A stretch of DNA of 64,000 bases. Source: CAZTHM01 sp041946825 (GTDB lineage Bacteria > Acidobacteriota > Terriglobia > UBA7540). Below are positions 28,667 to 37,273 of the stretch, one piece after another (positions within the stretch are counted from its first letter, which is position 1; every line of letters begins with the position of its first letter). The notes under the pieces were generated by a model that did not search any database, was not told the DNA's origin, and saw only the letters and a program-made list of their open reading frames with translations. The translations under genes and the position numbers were made by a program. The stretch is from contig JBHGBD010000027.1 of assembly GCA_041946825.1 (NCBI GenBank), positions 1-64,000 on the forward strand. The letters run 5' to 3'.

Positions 28667-31600
28667 CTACGAATTCTGGCTCACGGCTTTGGGTTTTTCA
28701 ACCAGCAGCGGCTCTTCCCCGCAGAGATTGCGGAGGCGTGCGAGAAGCTCGCCCTCGGCCTTCACGGCGCGGGCCCTTCGCGGGCGAAGTCGAGCCTGAA
28801 AATCCCCTTGCCGGGTCAGTTCAAAGACCACAGGATTCTCACCCGGATAGGCGGCCAGCAATTTCTCAAGGTCCTCAACCACGGATTCACTGGCTATCGA
28901 AAGATCGACGCGGATGAGCAATTCAGGCCTCGAACCGTTCGCCGCTGCCTCGAGCGGCTTCGCTTCGCTGACCACGACCTTCGTTCGGGCGTTCTCCTCG
29001 TGCCGCACGCGTCCTTTGATCAGCAACGCCGTGTCGGGCTTCAGCACGCCTTGAAGTTGCTGCAACGCCTGCGGGAAGACCAACAACTCGACCGAGCCAC
29101 GCATGTCTTCCAGGAGTCCGCTCGCCCACAAATCGCCTTTCTTGCTGGGACGCACTCGCAGGTTGGTCAGAATCCCTGCCAGCGTTACGGGGGATTCATG
29201 CTCCAGCGATTCCAGTGACGAACTGTCATTGCGCGTCAAGCTCGCGAGCCGTCCGGCATACTTTTCGAGCGGATGGCCAGTGATATAGAACCCCAGGACT
29301 TCCTTCTCGCCCGCCAGTCGTTCCGCCTCGGACCATTCCGGGATATCCGGCAGCAACTGCGGTGGAGGAGACTGAGGCGCGTTTCCGCCCATGAACAACC
29401 CATGTTGGCCGCTGGAAGCTTCGCGCTGTTGTCGCGCGCCGAGTTCCATCGCCCGATCGAGCGATGCAGCCATTTGCGAGCGGAGTGCCCCCAGCGAGTC
29501 CAATGCCCCCGCCTTGATCATGCTCTCAATCACGCGCTTGTTGAGCAGACGGAGGTCAACATTCTCGCAGAATTGGAAGAGGCTATCAAAGCGTCCCAGC
29601 TTCCAGCGCGCCGAGAGCACCGAATCGATAGCCGCTTCACCCACGTTCTTGATGGCGGTCAGTCCGAAGCGGATGCTCTGCCCCGCCGGGCTGAATGCCA
29701 GTTCGCTGGAATTGATGTCGGGCGGGAGAATCTTGATCCCCATATCGCGGCATTCATTCAAATATTGCGTGAGCTTGTCCTGGTTGCCGATTTCCGAAGT
29801 CAACAGCGCCGACATGAACTCGACCGGATAGTGGGATTTCAGATAGGCGGTCTGGTAGGCGATCAGCGCGTAGGCCGCCGAGTGCGATTTATTAAAGCCG
29901 TAGCCGGCGAATTGCTCCACGAGATCGAAGAGCTTCTCGGCTTTCTGCGGCAGGACTTCATTCTTCCGTGCGCCCGCCAGGAATTTCTCCTTCATCGCCA
30001 CCATTTCTTCGTGTTTCTTTTTGCCCATGGCGCGGCGCAGGACATCAGCCTCGCCCAGCGTAAAGCCCGCGACGCTCGCGGCGATCTGCATCACCTGCTC
30101 CTGGTAGACAATCACGCCGTAGGTCTCTTCCAGAATGTCGCGCAGTTGGGGCAAATCGTAGGTGACGCGCTTGCGTCCGGTCTTACGCGCGATGAAGTCG
30201 TCAATCATGCCGCCCTGAATCGGCCCCGGGCGGTATAGCGCGTTGAGCGCCGTCAAGTCAGCGAGACGGTTGGGCTTGACGCGGCGGAGGATGTCCGTCA
30301 TGCCGCGGCTTTCAAACTGGAAGATCCCCGCCGTCAAACCTTTTCCCAGCAGGGCGTAGGTATCGGCGTCGTCGAGCGGGAGATTATCCAGATCAATGGA
30401 TTCACCGTGCGTCGCCTCGATCAGCCGCTGGCAGTCGTCGAGGACGGTCAAGGTCGTCAGTCCCAGGAAATCCATCTTAAGCAAGCCGATCTTCTCGAGA
30501 TCGTCCATCGCGTACTGGGTCGTGATTTCATCTTTGCTGCTCTTATAGAGGGGGACGATTTCCTGGAGCGGTTGAGGCGAAATGACCACCCCCGCAGCGT
30601 GCGTCGAAGCGTGGCGCGCCAGCCCTTCCAGCCGTTCGGCGATGGTCAGAAGCTCCGCCACGCGCGGGTCGCGCTCCTTGGCCTGGCGCAACTCCGGCGC
30701 GGTTTTCAGAGCGTCTTCGAGGGTGATGTTCAGGACGTTCGGAACCAGCTTGGCGATCCGATCGGTATCCGCGAACGGGACGTCAAGCGCCCGGCCGGCG
30801 TCGCGAATGACGGCTTTGGCGCCCATGGTGCCAAAAGTGATGATCTGGCTGACGTTGTCCCGCCCGTATTTCTCCGTGACATAACTGATCACTTCGCCGC
30901 GGCGCCGCATGCAGAAGTCGATGTCGATATCGGGAAAGCTGATGCGCTCCGGGTTGAGGAAGCGCTCGAACAGCAGATCGTTCTGCAGCGGGTCGATGTC
31001 GGTGATGTGCAGCGAGTAGGAGACCAGACTGCCCGCCGCAGAACCGCGTCCCGGGCCGACCGGGATGCATTTGTCGCGCGCGAAGCGGATGAAATCCCAG
31101 ACAATCAGGAAGTAGCCCGCAAAGCGCATCTGCTTGATCAGTTCGAGCTCGCGCTCCAGCCGGTCCTCGTATTCCTTCAGGTCGTGGCGCAAGCGCTTTT
31201 CCGCTGTCAAGCGTTCCAGCCGCGCGCGCCGCTCGGCAAAGCCCTGGCGCGTTACCTTTTCAAAGAAACTGTCGATCGTCTCTCCCGACGGAACCTCGAA
31301 GTGCGGAAAAACGTGGTCTTTCTTTTCGAGATGCAGGTTGCACCGCTCGGCGATTTCGAGCGTGCGCTCAAGTGCTTCGTGAATCTCGCCGAAGATCTCC
31401 AGCATCTCCGCGTCCGACTTGAAGTAGAACTGGTCGGTGGCGAATTTCATGCGGTTGGGATCGCTCATCGTCTTCCCGGTCTGAATGCAGACCAGGACTT
31501 CCTGGGCGCGCGCGTCGGCCTGGGTCAGGTAATGAGTATCATTCGTCACCACCAGGGGGATGCCCGTCTCGCGCGAGAGCTTTGCCAGTTGCGGATTGAT

Positions 31601-32158
31601 CCTGTGCTCTTCCGTGATGCCCTGATCCTGAACCTCGAGGAAGAAGTTTCCTTTCCCGAAGATGTCGCGCAGGTTGTAAGCGGATTCGCGCGCCGCGTCG
31701 AACCGGTCGGCCATGAGCGCCATGGCGACCTCGCCCCGGAGGCAGGCGGAAAGCCCGATCAATCCCTCGGAATGCCGGGCCAGCAGGTCTTTGTCAATTC
31801 GAGGCTTGTAGTAATAACCTTCGATATACGCCGACGAGGCCAGCTTGACCAGGTTGCGGTAGCCGCGCTCGTTCTCGCAAAGCAGCACGAGATGATTCGG
31901 CCGGTCGGAATCCGGCGAGCGATCGAAGCGGTTGCCCGGCGCCACGTATACTTCGCAACCGATAATCGGCCTGACCCCGCGTTTGAGCGCGGCGTTGTAA
32001 AACTTGATCGCGGCGAACAGGTTTCCGTGGTCGGTGATGGCGACAGCGGGCATCCTGAGTTCCGCCGCGCGGTCCATCAGCTTGCCGATTTCGCACGCGC
32101 CGTCAAGAAGGCTGTAGTCCGTGTGGAGATGAAGATGGACGAATTTGCTGGATTGCAT
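28667..32158 (-). CDS. dnaE: DNA polymerase III alpha subunit
   Basis: 1163 residues. The N-terminal PHP domain opens with HLHLHTDYSLLDGACEIGKLM. The C-family polymerase core follows, with VGPGRGSAAGSLVSY and the catalytic-aspartate motif FPDIDIDFCMRRRGEV, then the tandem helix-hairpin-helix and OB-fold region (VTLAGILTNLRVRPSKKGD) near the C terminus. It is the replicative polymerase subunit of the cytoplasmic holoenzyme and is of DnaE1 type by length and domain order. It lies 54 bases after the tRNA nucleotidyltransferase gene and just before accA, in a run of four minus-strand housekeeping genes. Confidence 0.97.
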   Translation of the reverse strand: MQSSKFVHLHLHTDYSLLDGACEIGKLMDRAAELRMPAVAITDHGNLFAAIKFYNAALKRGVRPIIGCEVYVAPGNRFDRSPDSDRPNHLVLLCENERGYRNLVKLASSAYIEGYYYKPRIDKDLLARHSEGLIGLSACLRGEVAMALMADRFDAARESAYNLRDIFGKGNFFLEVQDQGITEEHRINPQLAKLSRETGIPLVVTNDTHYLTQADARAQEVLVCIQTGKTMSDPNRMKFATDQFYFKSDAEMLEIFGEIHEALERTLEIAERCNLHLEKKDHVFPHFEVPSGETIDSFFEKVTRQGFAERRARLERLTAEKRLRHDLKEYEDRLERELELIKQMRFAGYFLIVWDFIRFARDKCIPVGPGRGSAAGSLVSYSLHITDIDPLQNDLLFERFLNPERISFPDIDIDFCMRRRGEVISYVTEKYGRDNVSQIITFGTMGAKAVIRDAGRALDVPFADTDRIAKLVPNVLNITLEDALKTAPELRQAKERDPRVAELLTIAERLEGLARHASTHAAGVVISPQPLQEIVPLYKSSKDEITTQYAMDDLEKIGLLKMDFLGLTTLTVLDDCQRLIEATHGESIDLDNLPLDDADTYALLGKGLTAGIFQFESRGMTDILRRVKPNRLADLTALNALYRPGPIQGGMIDDFIARKTGRKRVTYDLPQLRDILEETYGVIVYQEQVMQIAASVAGFTLGEADVLRRAMGKKKHEEMVAMKEKFLAGARKNEVLPQKAEKLFDLVEQFAGYGFNKSHSAAYALIAYQTAYLKSHYPVEFMSALLTSEIGNQDKLTQYLNECRDMGIKILPPDINSSELAFSPAGQSIRFGLTAIKNVGEAAIDSVLSARWKLGRFDSLFQFCENVDLRLLNKRVIESMIKAGALDSLGALRSQMAASLDRAMELGARQQREASSGQHGLFMGGNAPQSPPPQLLPDIPEWSEAERLAGEKEVLGFYITGHPLEKYAGRLASLTRNDSSSLESLEHESPVTLAGILTNLRVRPSKKGDLWASGLLEDMRGSVELLVFPQALQQLQGVLKPDTALLIKGRVRHEENARTKVVVSEAKPLEAAANGSRPELLIRVDLSIASESVVEDLEKLLAAYPGENPVVFELTRQGDFQARLRPRRARAVKAEGELLARLRNLCGEEPLLVEKPKAVSQNS

Positions 32159-32212
32159 CCCGAAGCATTCTAGCAGAAAAGGTTGCGGCGTGCTGCCGCG
32201 CAGGGGGAGGAT

Positions 32213-33670
32213 TTATCGCTTCTTCTTCTTTTTGTGATCCTGTTTGCGAGCCGCTGCCGGCGGCGCAGCAGCTTTTGCTGCGGTCTTCACAGCCGGTTTT
32301 GCGGCCGCCTTCGGCGCGGGTTTCGCAATCGGTCTCGCGGCCGGCTTCGGGGCGGGCTTTACCTCAGGCTCCTTGATGCCCGCCAGCGAACGGAATTCCT
32401 TGAGGAGTTGCTGATGCGTCTTGATCTTGCCGTCCAGTTGGTCGAGGAACAGGCGGTGGAAGATCTTCTCGAATTTGGGCCCCGCCTCCAGACCCAGAGT
32501 AAGGAGTTCGGCGCGAGGCATCTTGGCGCGAGCCATGGGGAACTTGAAAAGGAAATTCTTTACCCGGGCCTGCACCTTGGCTTGCGGATAATTGACGAGC
32601 AGGAAAAGTAAGAGGGGCTGAGGCTGCTCGACGAGCAGGCTGTAAACCTGACTCGGCTGCGCGGCCTTTGAACCCGCCAGCGCCTTGGCGAGCTTTTTCG
32701 CCGCCCCTTCCAGCCCCAGCGCCATCGCCAGAGTCTTGCGGTCCCTGAATATGGCCTTGGCCAATCGAACCTTCTGCGCGCCGCCCAGCTTTGTGGTCAA
32801 GCAGTCGAAGTTCAGCAGGAAGGAATCCGCGCCCGGCACACTGCGCGCCACGTTGCGAATTTTGGCGAACTGATCGTAGGGCAACCGGACGGAAGCGAGT
32901 TTGCGATCGAGCCCCGCCAGAAGTCCCATTTCCGCCAGCGCCTTGAGCACCCGGCCGGGGTTTTCTTCTTGCAGGAGAGCGCACAATTCCCGCCCCTGCT
33001 GGTCGGAGTCCATCCGCTCCCAGACGCGGTTCTCCAGCGCCGACTCCTGCCAGATCTTGGTCCGCTCTTCGGGCTTGAAATCCAGGCGCTGCCCCAGGCG
33101 GATCAGCCTATATAGTCGCAAAGGATCTTCCGAAAAGCTCCGGGTGTGGAGGGCGCGCAACTCGCGCTTCTCGATGTCAGCGGCGCCGTTGGTCGGGTCG
33201 AGCAACAGTCCGCGCGAGTTGGGGTGAAGCGATACGGCCATGGCGTTAACGGAGAAATCCCGGCGTCGCAGATCCTCGAAAATCCCGGCAGGAGCGATGT
33301 CCGGCCGGCGTCCGGGCTTGGCGTAAATCTCCTCGCGGCTCATGGCGATCTCGGCGCGCACGCCGTTGGTAAAAGTAACCTCCGCCGAATTGAGCCGCGT
33401 ATCGAAGTGCTGATGGTCGATCTCGATGGCCGGCAGGTCACCGCCGGCGGGCCGCTTGGACTCAAGTTGGCGGAGGATTTTCTGCGGATTACCCTCAACC
33501 GTGAAGTCGAGGTCGCGCACCACCTGCTGGCCGTAAGTTAAGTCGCGAACGGCTCCCCCCACGAGGTACAGGTTCATGCCCTGCGCGTGGGCCACGCGGC
33601 TCAGGAGCGTCAGGACCTGAAACTGTTCGGTAGATAGCCGGCTTTCCATCAGGAAGTTATAGTCGCTCAT
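32213..33670 (-). CDS. CCA-adding tRNA nucleotidyltransferase / poly(A) polymerase family, with low-complexity tail
   Basis: 485 residues. The class II nucleotidyltransferase head is intact: LVGGAVRDL near residue 40 and the metal motif DLDFTVEG near residue 57, followed by the family's arginine-rich binding region (FSVNAMAVSL, SFSEDPLRLYRLIRLGQRL). It adds CCA ends to tRNAs or A residues to RNA. Sequence alone does not settle which. Residues 434-485 form a tail made almost only of Lys, Ala and Pro (KPAPKPAAR, KPAPKAAAKPAVK), ending in KKKKKR. This is not part of the family fold and is probably disordered and RNA-binding. The start is 2 bases after the xerD-type stop. Confidence 0.88.
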   Translation of the reverse strand: MSDYNFLMESRLSTEQFQVLTLLSRVAHAQGMNLYLVGGAVRDLTYGQQVVRDLDFTVEGNPQKILRQLESKRPAGGDLPAIEIDHQHFDTRLNSAEVTFTNGVRAEIAMSREEIYAKPGRRPDIAPAGIFEDLRRRDFSVNAMAVSLHPNSRGLLLDPTNGAADIEKRELRALHTRSFSEDPLRLYRLIRLGQRLDFKPEERTKIWQESALENRVWERMDSDQQGRELCALLQEENPGRVLKALAEMGLLAGLDRKLASVRLPYDQFAKIRNVARSVPGADSFLLNFDCLTTKLGGAQKVRLAKAIFRDRKTLAMALGLEGAAKKLAKALAGSKAAQPSQVYSLLVEQPQPLLLFLLVNYPQAKVQARVKNFLFKFPMARAKMPRAELLTLGLEAGPKFEKIFHRLFLDQLDGKIKTHQQLLKEFRSLAGIKEPEVKPAPKPAARPIAKPAPKAAAKPAVKTAAKAAAPPAAARKQDHKKKKKR

Positions 33671-33672
33671 GG

Positions 33673-34611
33673 TTAGGCTCGCGGATGGTGCTCTTGGTAA
33701 ACTTGCTTCAGCCGCTCCTTCAGGACGTGCGTGTAGATCTGCGTTGTTGAAATGTCGCTGTGACCCAACATCAGTTGAATAGACCTCAAGTCCGCGCCGC
33801 GCTCCAATAGATGGGTCGCGAAGGAGTGCCGGACGACGTGCGGCGTCAGGGCCGTGGCGATTCCCGCCCCCCGGCCGTAACGCCCGAGGATCTTCCAGAA
33901 TCCCACGCGCGAGAGCGGGCCCCCGAGGTGGTTAAGGAAGAGGAACGGCGATTCGCGTTTCTTCGCGAGCCCCGGGCGGCCGCGCTGCACGTAGGCCTCG
34001 ACCTCGCGCAGGGCCGCCTTCCCCACCGGGATCAGGCGTTCCTTGTTACCCTTCCCCCGGCAGCGGACCACGCCGAGATTGGTTTCGAAATCCTCCCAGC
34101 GCAAGCCGATCAGCTCCGAGACGCGCATTCCCGTGGCGTAAAGGACTTCGAGCATCGCCTTGTCCCGCATGCCCGCGGGCGTGGACGAATCAGGCTGCGC
34201 CAGCAGTTTCTCCACTTCTTCCGCGGTCAGGTACTTCGGCAGACTTTGCCCGATCCTCGGAGCCTCGATCTCTGCGGTCGGGTCAGCCTGGAGGGTTCCC
34301 TCACGCAAGAGAAACCGGAAGACGTTGCGGAGCGAGACCAGGTGCCGTGCCACCGAACGTCCGCTGAGCCCGCGCTGAAAAAGGGAGGCCAGGAAAACTC
34401 TGATCTCCTCACGGGTCACCCTCTTCAGATCTTTCCGCGACTTGTGCAGAAAGCCGGCGAAATCCGCCAAGTCGCGCCGGTAACTTGCAATGCTGTTCGC
34501 CGCCAGCCCTTTTTCCACCCGCACGTAGTCCAGGAAGGCCTCGAACTCCGGCGCCAGATCGGGCCGGGTCGGGAGGCTAGAATCGTTTTCATTGACTCCG
34601 ACCTTCAACAT
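33673..34611 (-). CDS. Tyrosine site-specific recombinase, XerC/XerD type
   Basis: 312 residues from MLKVGVNEND. Upstream ATG 34686 is also possible, and neither has a clear ribosome site. The N-terminal core-binding domain (EFEAFLDYVRVEKGLAANSIASYRRDL) and the catalytic domain are full length. The active-site residues are visible: Arg in TGMRVSELIGLRWEDF, HxxR in PHVVRHSFATHLLERG, the second His in LGHSDISTTQ, and the nucleophile Tyr in QIYTHV. Its size and position beside housekeeping genes fit a chromosome-dimer resolvase (XerC or XerD) rather than a phage integrase. It is the first gene of the run leading to accA. Confidence 0.9.
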   Translation of the reverse strand: MLKVGVNENDSSLPTRPDLAPEFEAFLDYVRVEKGLAANSIASYRRDLADFAGFLHKSRKDLKRVTREEIRVFLASLFQRGLSGRSVARHLVSLRNVFRFLLREGTLQADPTAEIEAPRIGQSLPKYLTAEEVEKLLAQPDSSTPAGMRDKAMLEVLYATGMRVSELIGLRWEDFETNLGVVRCRGKGNKERLIPVGKAALREVEAYVQRGRPGLAKKRESPFLFLNHLGGPLSRVGFWKILGRYGRGAGIATALTPHVVRHSFATHLLERGADLRSIQLMLGHSDISTTQIYTHVLKERLKQVYQEHHPRA

Positions 34612-34964
34612 GGCCGCTTGGCTGAGAGGCCTTGCCTTCGTCCCGGCCGGGGAATTGGCCTTCGGGCGTGGTGTAGGCTCAGGCATAGTGCAACCGGGAG
34701 AAGCGCCGCCTGGAGCCGGCCTCGGGGCCAACAACCCCCTCCAGGGCGCGTGGTTCAAGCCCTGCCCCGATCGGCGCACACCTCTCCCTCTGTCCAAGCA
34801 ACCCTTTAGTTTTCATGGCATTAGGAGTATTGCTCAAGAGTGAGGCTCCGGTGGTTTGCGCCGACACGCTTGACAGGCCTGATTCCGACCCTATACTAGC
34901 ACAGGCTGGTTTCTGCGGCCAAGCCGCAATTTTCCGAAAGCCTCTAAGACTGGACGGAGCTGAC

Positions 34965-35510
34965 GTGGCCACCCCGACCGGACCTTCGTCGACCCGCAAG
35001 AAGGTCGTTCTGCGCAAGCTCGATGCCGGGACGGTGAAGGGCTACGTCAACGCCGACAGCTTCCTGGGGCCGGAGGGCATCGAGATGCTGGACCGTGACG
35101 GCCACCTCGTCAAAGTCCCGCTGGCCGGCGTCAAGGGCCTCTATTTCGTCCGCGACTTCGAAGGCAATTCTGAGGGCGCGCCGGATCGCCGAGTGACTCG
35201 CAGCCGGCCGCGACTGGACGGCCTCTGGGTACGCATGACCTTTACGGACGCGGAAGTGCTGGAGGGTCTGATTTCGAGCAACCTGCTGGAAGTCGAGCCT
35301 CCGGGTTTTATGGTGACTCCGGCCGACCTCTCCTCCAACAACCTGCGCGTCTTCGTGCCGCGCACGGCGCTCAGCAACGTGGAAGTCCTGGGAGTGATTG
35401 CCAATGGAACCGCGCGGCGGATCGGCCGGCGCGCCGCCCTCGGCCTGAAGGCCCCCGAAGCTCCGGCCCAGATCGGGCTGTTTCAAACGACCTCTGAAAC
35501 GAAGCCGTGA
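34965..35510 (+). CDS. DUF6982-like protein
   Basis: 181 residues from GTG 34965, chosen because GGAG lies about 6 bases upstream and the homologous-looking part starts here (VATPTGPSSTRKKVVLRKL). It appears to have two related halves: VVLRKLDAGTVKGYVNADSF...EIEML-type near the N terminus, and WVRMTFTDAEVLEGLISSNLLEVEPPGFMVTP in the second half. Both read as small beta-barrel units asking for 'V.L.F.DGE...G'. This resembles proteins annotated DUF6982 in Acidobacteriota, by memory only. The function is unknown. It is divergent from the recombinase gene and convergent with the response-regulator gene. Confidence 0.6.
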   Translation: MATPTGPSSTRKKVVLRKLDAGTVKGYVNADSFLGPEGIEMLDRDGHLVKVPLAGVKGLYFVRDFEGNSEGAPDRRVTRSRPRLDGLWVRMTFTDAEVLEGLISSNLLEVEPPGFMVTPADLSSNNLRVFVPRTALSNVEVLGVIANGTARRIGRRAALGLKAPEAPAQIGLFQTTSETKP

Positions 35511-35547
35511 CCGGTAGCTCATGTAGATCGATATATTGTGTCTACAC

Positions 35548-36246
35548 CTAAGTGGTTGCGGCAGGTTCGATTGTGACGGGCGGCAGTTCCAGGCGCTTGT
35601 GGATGGCGTAAAGGGCAAGCTCCAGGCGGTCGGAAACCCCCACCTTGTCGTAGATAGTCCGCAGATGGTTCTTCACGGTCTGCTCGGTGATCTTGAGATG
35701 CTGGGCGATTTCGCGGTTGTGCCAGCCCTGCACCAGGCAGCTGATGACCGACTTCTCGCGGCGCGTGAGAGTGTCAGCGGGACGGCGCTCTGGCAGGGGC
35801 GGGGTTTGCGCAGGCCCTGCCTGCGGGGACGGCCGGCTGCGGGGCATCCAGACCTCGCCGTTCATGACTTTGCGCACGCAATTTACAAACAGCGCCGGAT
35901 CCACGGACTTGGCGATGACCCCCGCGGCCCCCTCTCGGACGTAGTGCTCCGCCCCTTCTTCGGTGGGCCCCGGAACCATGATGATCGCTCGGCCCTTTGG
36001 CCATTCGTGGTAGAGCCTGGAGATAAATCCCACCGGGTCAGTTCCCAGCATTTCCGCCTGGACATAAAGCAGATCCGGCTTGAACTTCTTGGCCAGTTCG
36101 CTGATTTGGCTGGGCTGGTCGGCCTCTGCCACCACGCGCAAATCGTCCTCGACGCCAAACAGGCGCTTGAGTCCAAGGCGGAAGACACCGCCTTCGTCGG
36201 CCACCAGGATGCGGACTTGTCGCCGGGATTTCTTCGCCTCAGCCAT
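35548..36246 (-). CDS. NarL/LuxR-type response regulator with degenerate receiver
   Basis: About 232 residues starting at ATG 36246 (GTG 36249 is adjacent). The N-terminal receiver keeps the acidic pair (ILVADEGG) and the lysine of GVIAKSVDP. The position of the phospho-acceptor aspartate in KPDLLYVQAEM is Gln, and the usual Thr/Ser switch region reads IIMVPGP. The C-terminal LuxR helix-turn-helix (LTRREKSVISCLVQGWHNREIAQHL ... TVKNHLRTIYDKV) is intact. It should bind DNA but probably is not controlled by ordinary phosphorylation. No histidine kinase gene is adjacent. A PilZ gene lies directly upstream on the same strand. Confidence 0.88.
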   Translation of the reverse strand: MAEAKKSRRQVRILVADEGGVFRLGLKRLFGVEDDLRVVAEADQPSQISELAKKFKPDLLYVQAEMLGTDPVGFISRLYHEWPKGRAIIMVPGPTEEGAEHYVREGAAGVIAKSVDPALFVNCVRKVMNGEVWMPRSRPSPQAGPAQTPPLPERRPADTLTRREKSVISCLVQGWHNREIAQHLKITEQTVKNHLRTIYDKVGVSDRLELALYAIHKRLELPPVTIEPAATT

Positions 36247-36417
36247 CACCGTCCCGCACCTTTGCCGAAGTTCGGCGGCGACAGGGTTTCTCCGCCCCGA
36301 CAGTGCTTTCGAGAGCCAGGCGCGAAGGGCGCCGTCGCGATAGTGCTCGCGCCTTCACGCTCAACCCGCTTTCCGAGGCTTTTCATTCGAATGGGAGACT
36401 GCGTCCTGAACCAGACT

Positions 36418-36735
36418 TCACCCGGAGCTTCGCGCCGGCCGGAGCTGATAATCGTCGATAATCGCGCCGAATCCACCGAAATCCGCAGGCTTGGCCACCA
36501 CTCGCCCTCGGCATACCAGCTCGAGGGGGACTTTCGTGATATCGCAAGGCAGCACTACGCGGATGGTAATGGGTGTCTGATTTCGTAGACGTTTGGGGAC
36601 CGACATCACCATGCCGTTGCCGCTGATGGACGCGGTGGTTCCCTTCACGCGCCGCTGCCTTCCCACGCGGCTCTTCCAGCGAATTTCCACCGGAAGCTCC
36701 ACCGGGATTCTGACACCTGCTCGGGGATAAATCAT
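36418..36735 (-). CDS. PilZ-domain-like protein
   Basis: 105 residues. The sequence starts with a basic strand region (RAGVRIPVELPVEIRWKS) and has ASISGNGMVMSVP, which matches the D/N-x-S-x-x-G part of PilZ domains. The arginine cluster before it could serve as the RxxxR c-di-GMP site, although the spacing is loose. Such stand-alone PilZ proteins bind cyclic di-GMP or act as adapters. It lies 171 bases upstream of the degenerate response-regulator gene on the same strand, so a shared regulatory role is possible but not shown. Confidence 0.72.
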   Translation of the reverse strand: MIYPRAGVRIPVELPVEIRWKSRVGRQRRVKGTTASISGNGMVMSVPKRLRNQTPITIRVVLPCDITKVPLELVCRGRVVAKPADFGGFGAIIDDYQLRPARSSG

Positions 36736-37273
36736 CGAGGCACCGCTTTTCCGCTCACCGGCTCTTCTGCCATGCAGAGATTATCTCGATTCCGCGCCCC
36801 CTGCAAGGGTCATTGCGAGGGCTCGCGTAACATCCGCTTGGAACTGGGAGCGAGGCTTCGTGGGCTGCTGGTGAGGGAGCACCACCGCGTTGCCTCGCCC
36901 CCGCGACGTGACAGACTCAACTGCTGCCACCCCCGCGCGCCCGGCCCGGCCTGGATCCGCCATTCGTGCGGGTGGGAAGGTCAATCATCATCCCATTCCC
37001 CCCATGCGGCTCCCCGGCCACCTGCGAAGCACGAAGAAGGCTTCAGGGTGATGCGAGTATCCGATACCCCCTTCAGCGTGGCAAGGTCACTTAGGTACCG
37101 GTACTTTCGTACTGCCCGTTGCCAGGACGTTCCTCGTGCTGCTAGGCTTTGTGGCGCCGCTCGGAACTTTTCCTGGTGAAATCGGGAGGGCGGCATTTCC
37201 GCCATGCCGGGCTGAAGCCCGCCGCTACGTAAGCCGCGCCGGAGCCGAATCCCGGAGTAAAGGAACCCAAACC
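36736..37273. other. Intergenic region upstream of lpxD
   Basis: 538 bases between the divergent PilZ and lpxD genes. The right part holds the GTAGCG-family repeat (37151-37228). Around 36805-36915 are words reminiscent of dispersed bacterial repeats (GTCATTGCGAGG), too degenerate to call. No promoter is convincing, and I see no gene or RNA. Confidence 0.45.
37151..37228. repeat. REPIN-like element, related to the one at 16465-16569
   Basis: It starts GTGGCGCCG (37151-37159) and ends with the inverse of GTAGCGGCGG (37219-37228). An inner hairpin GCCGGGC-TGAA-GCCCG lies near the right end. The element sits 46 bases before the lpxD start. Confidence 0.45.

Noticed and set aside
36805..36915. 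GTCATTGCGAGG-like words reminiscent of dispersed repeats upstream of lpxD.
   Set aside because: The two arms match poorly when inverted, and no full copy of a known pattern can be drawn.
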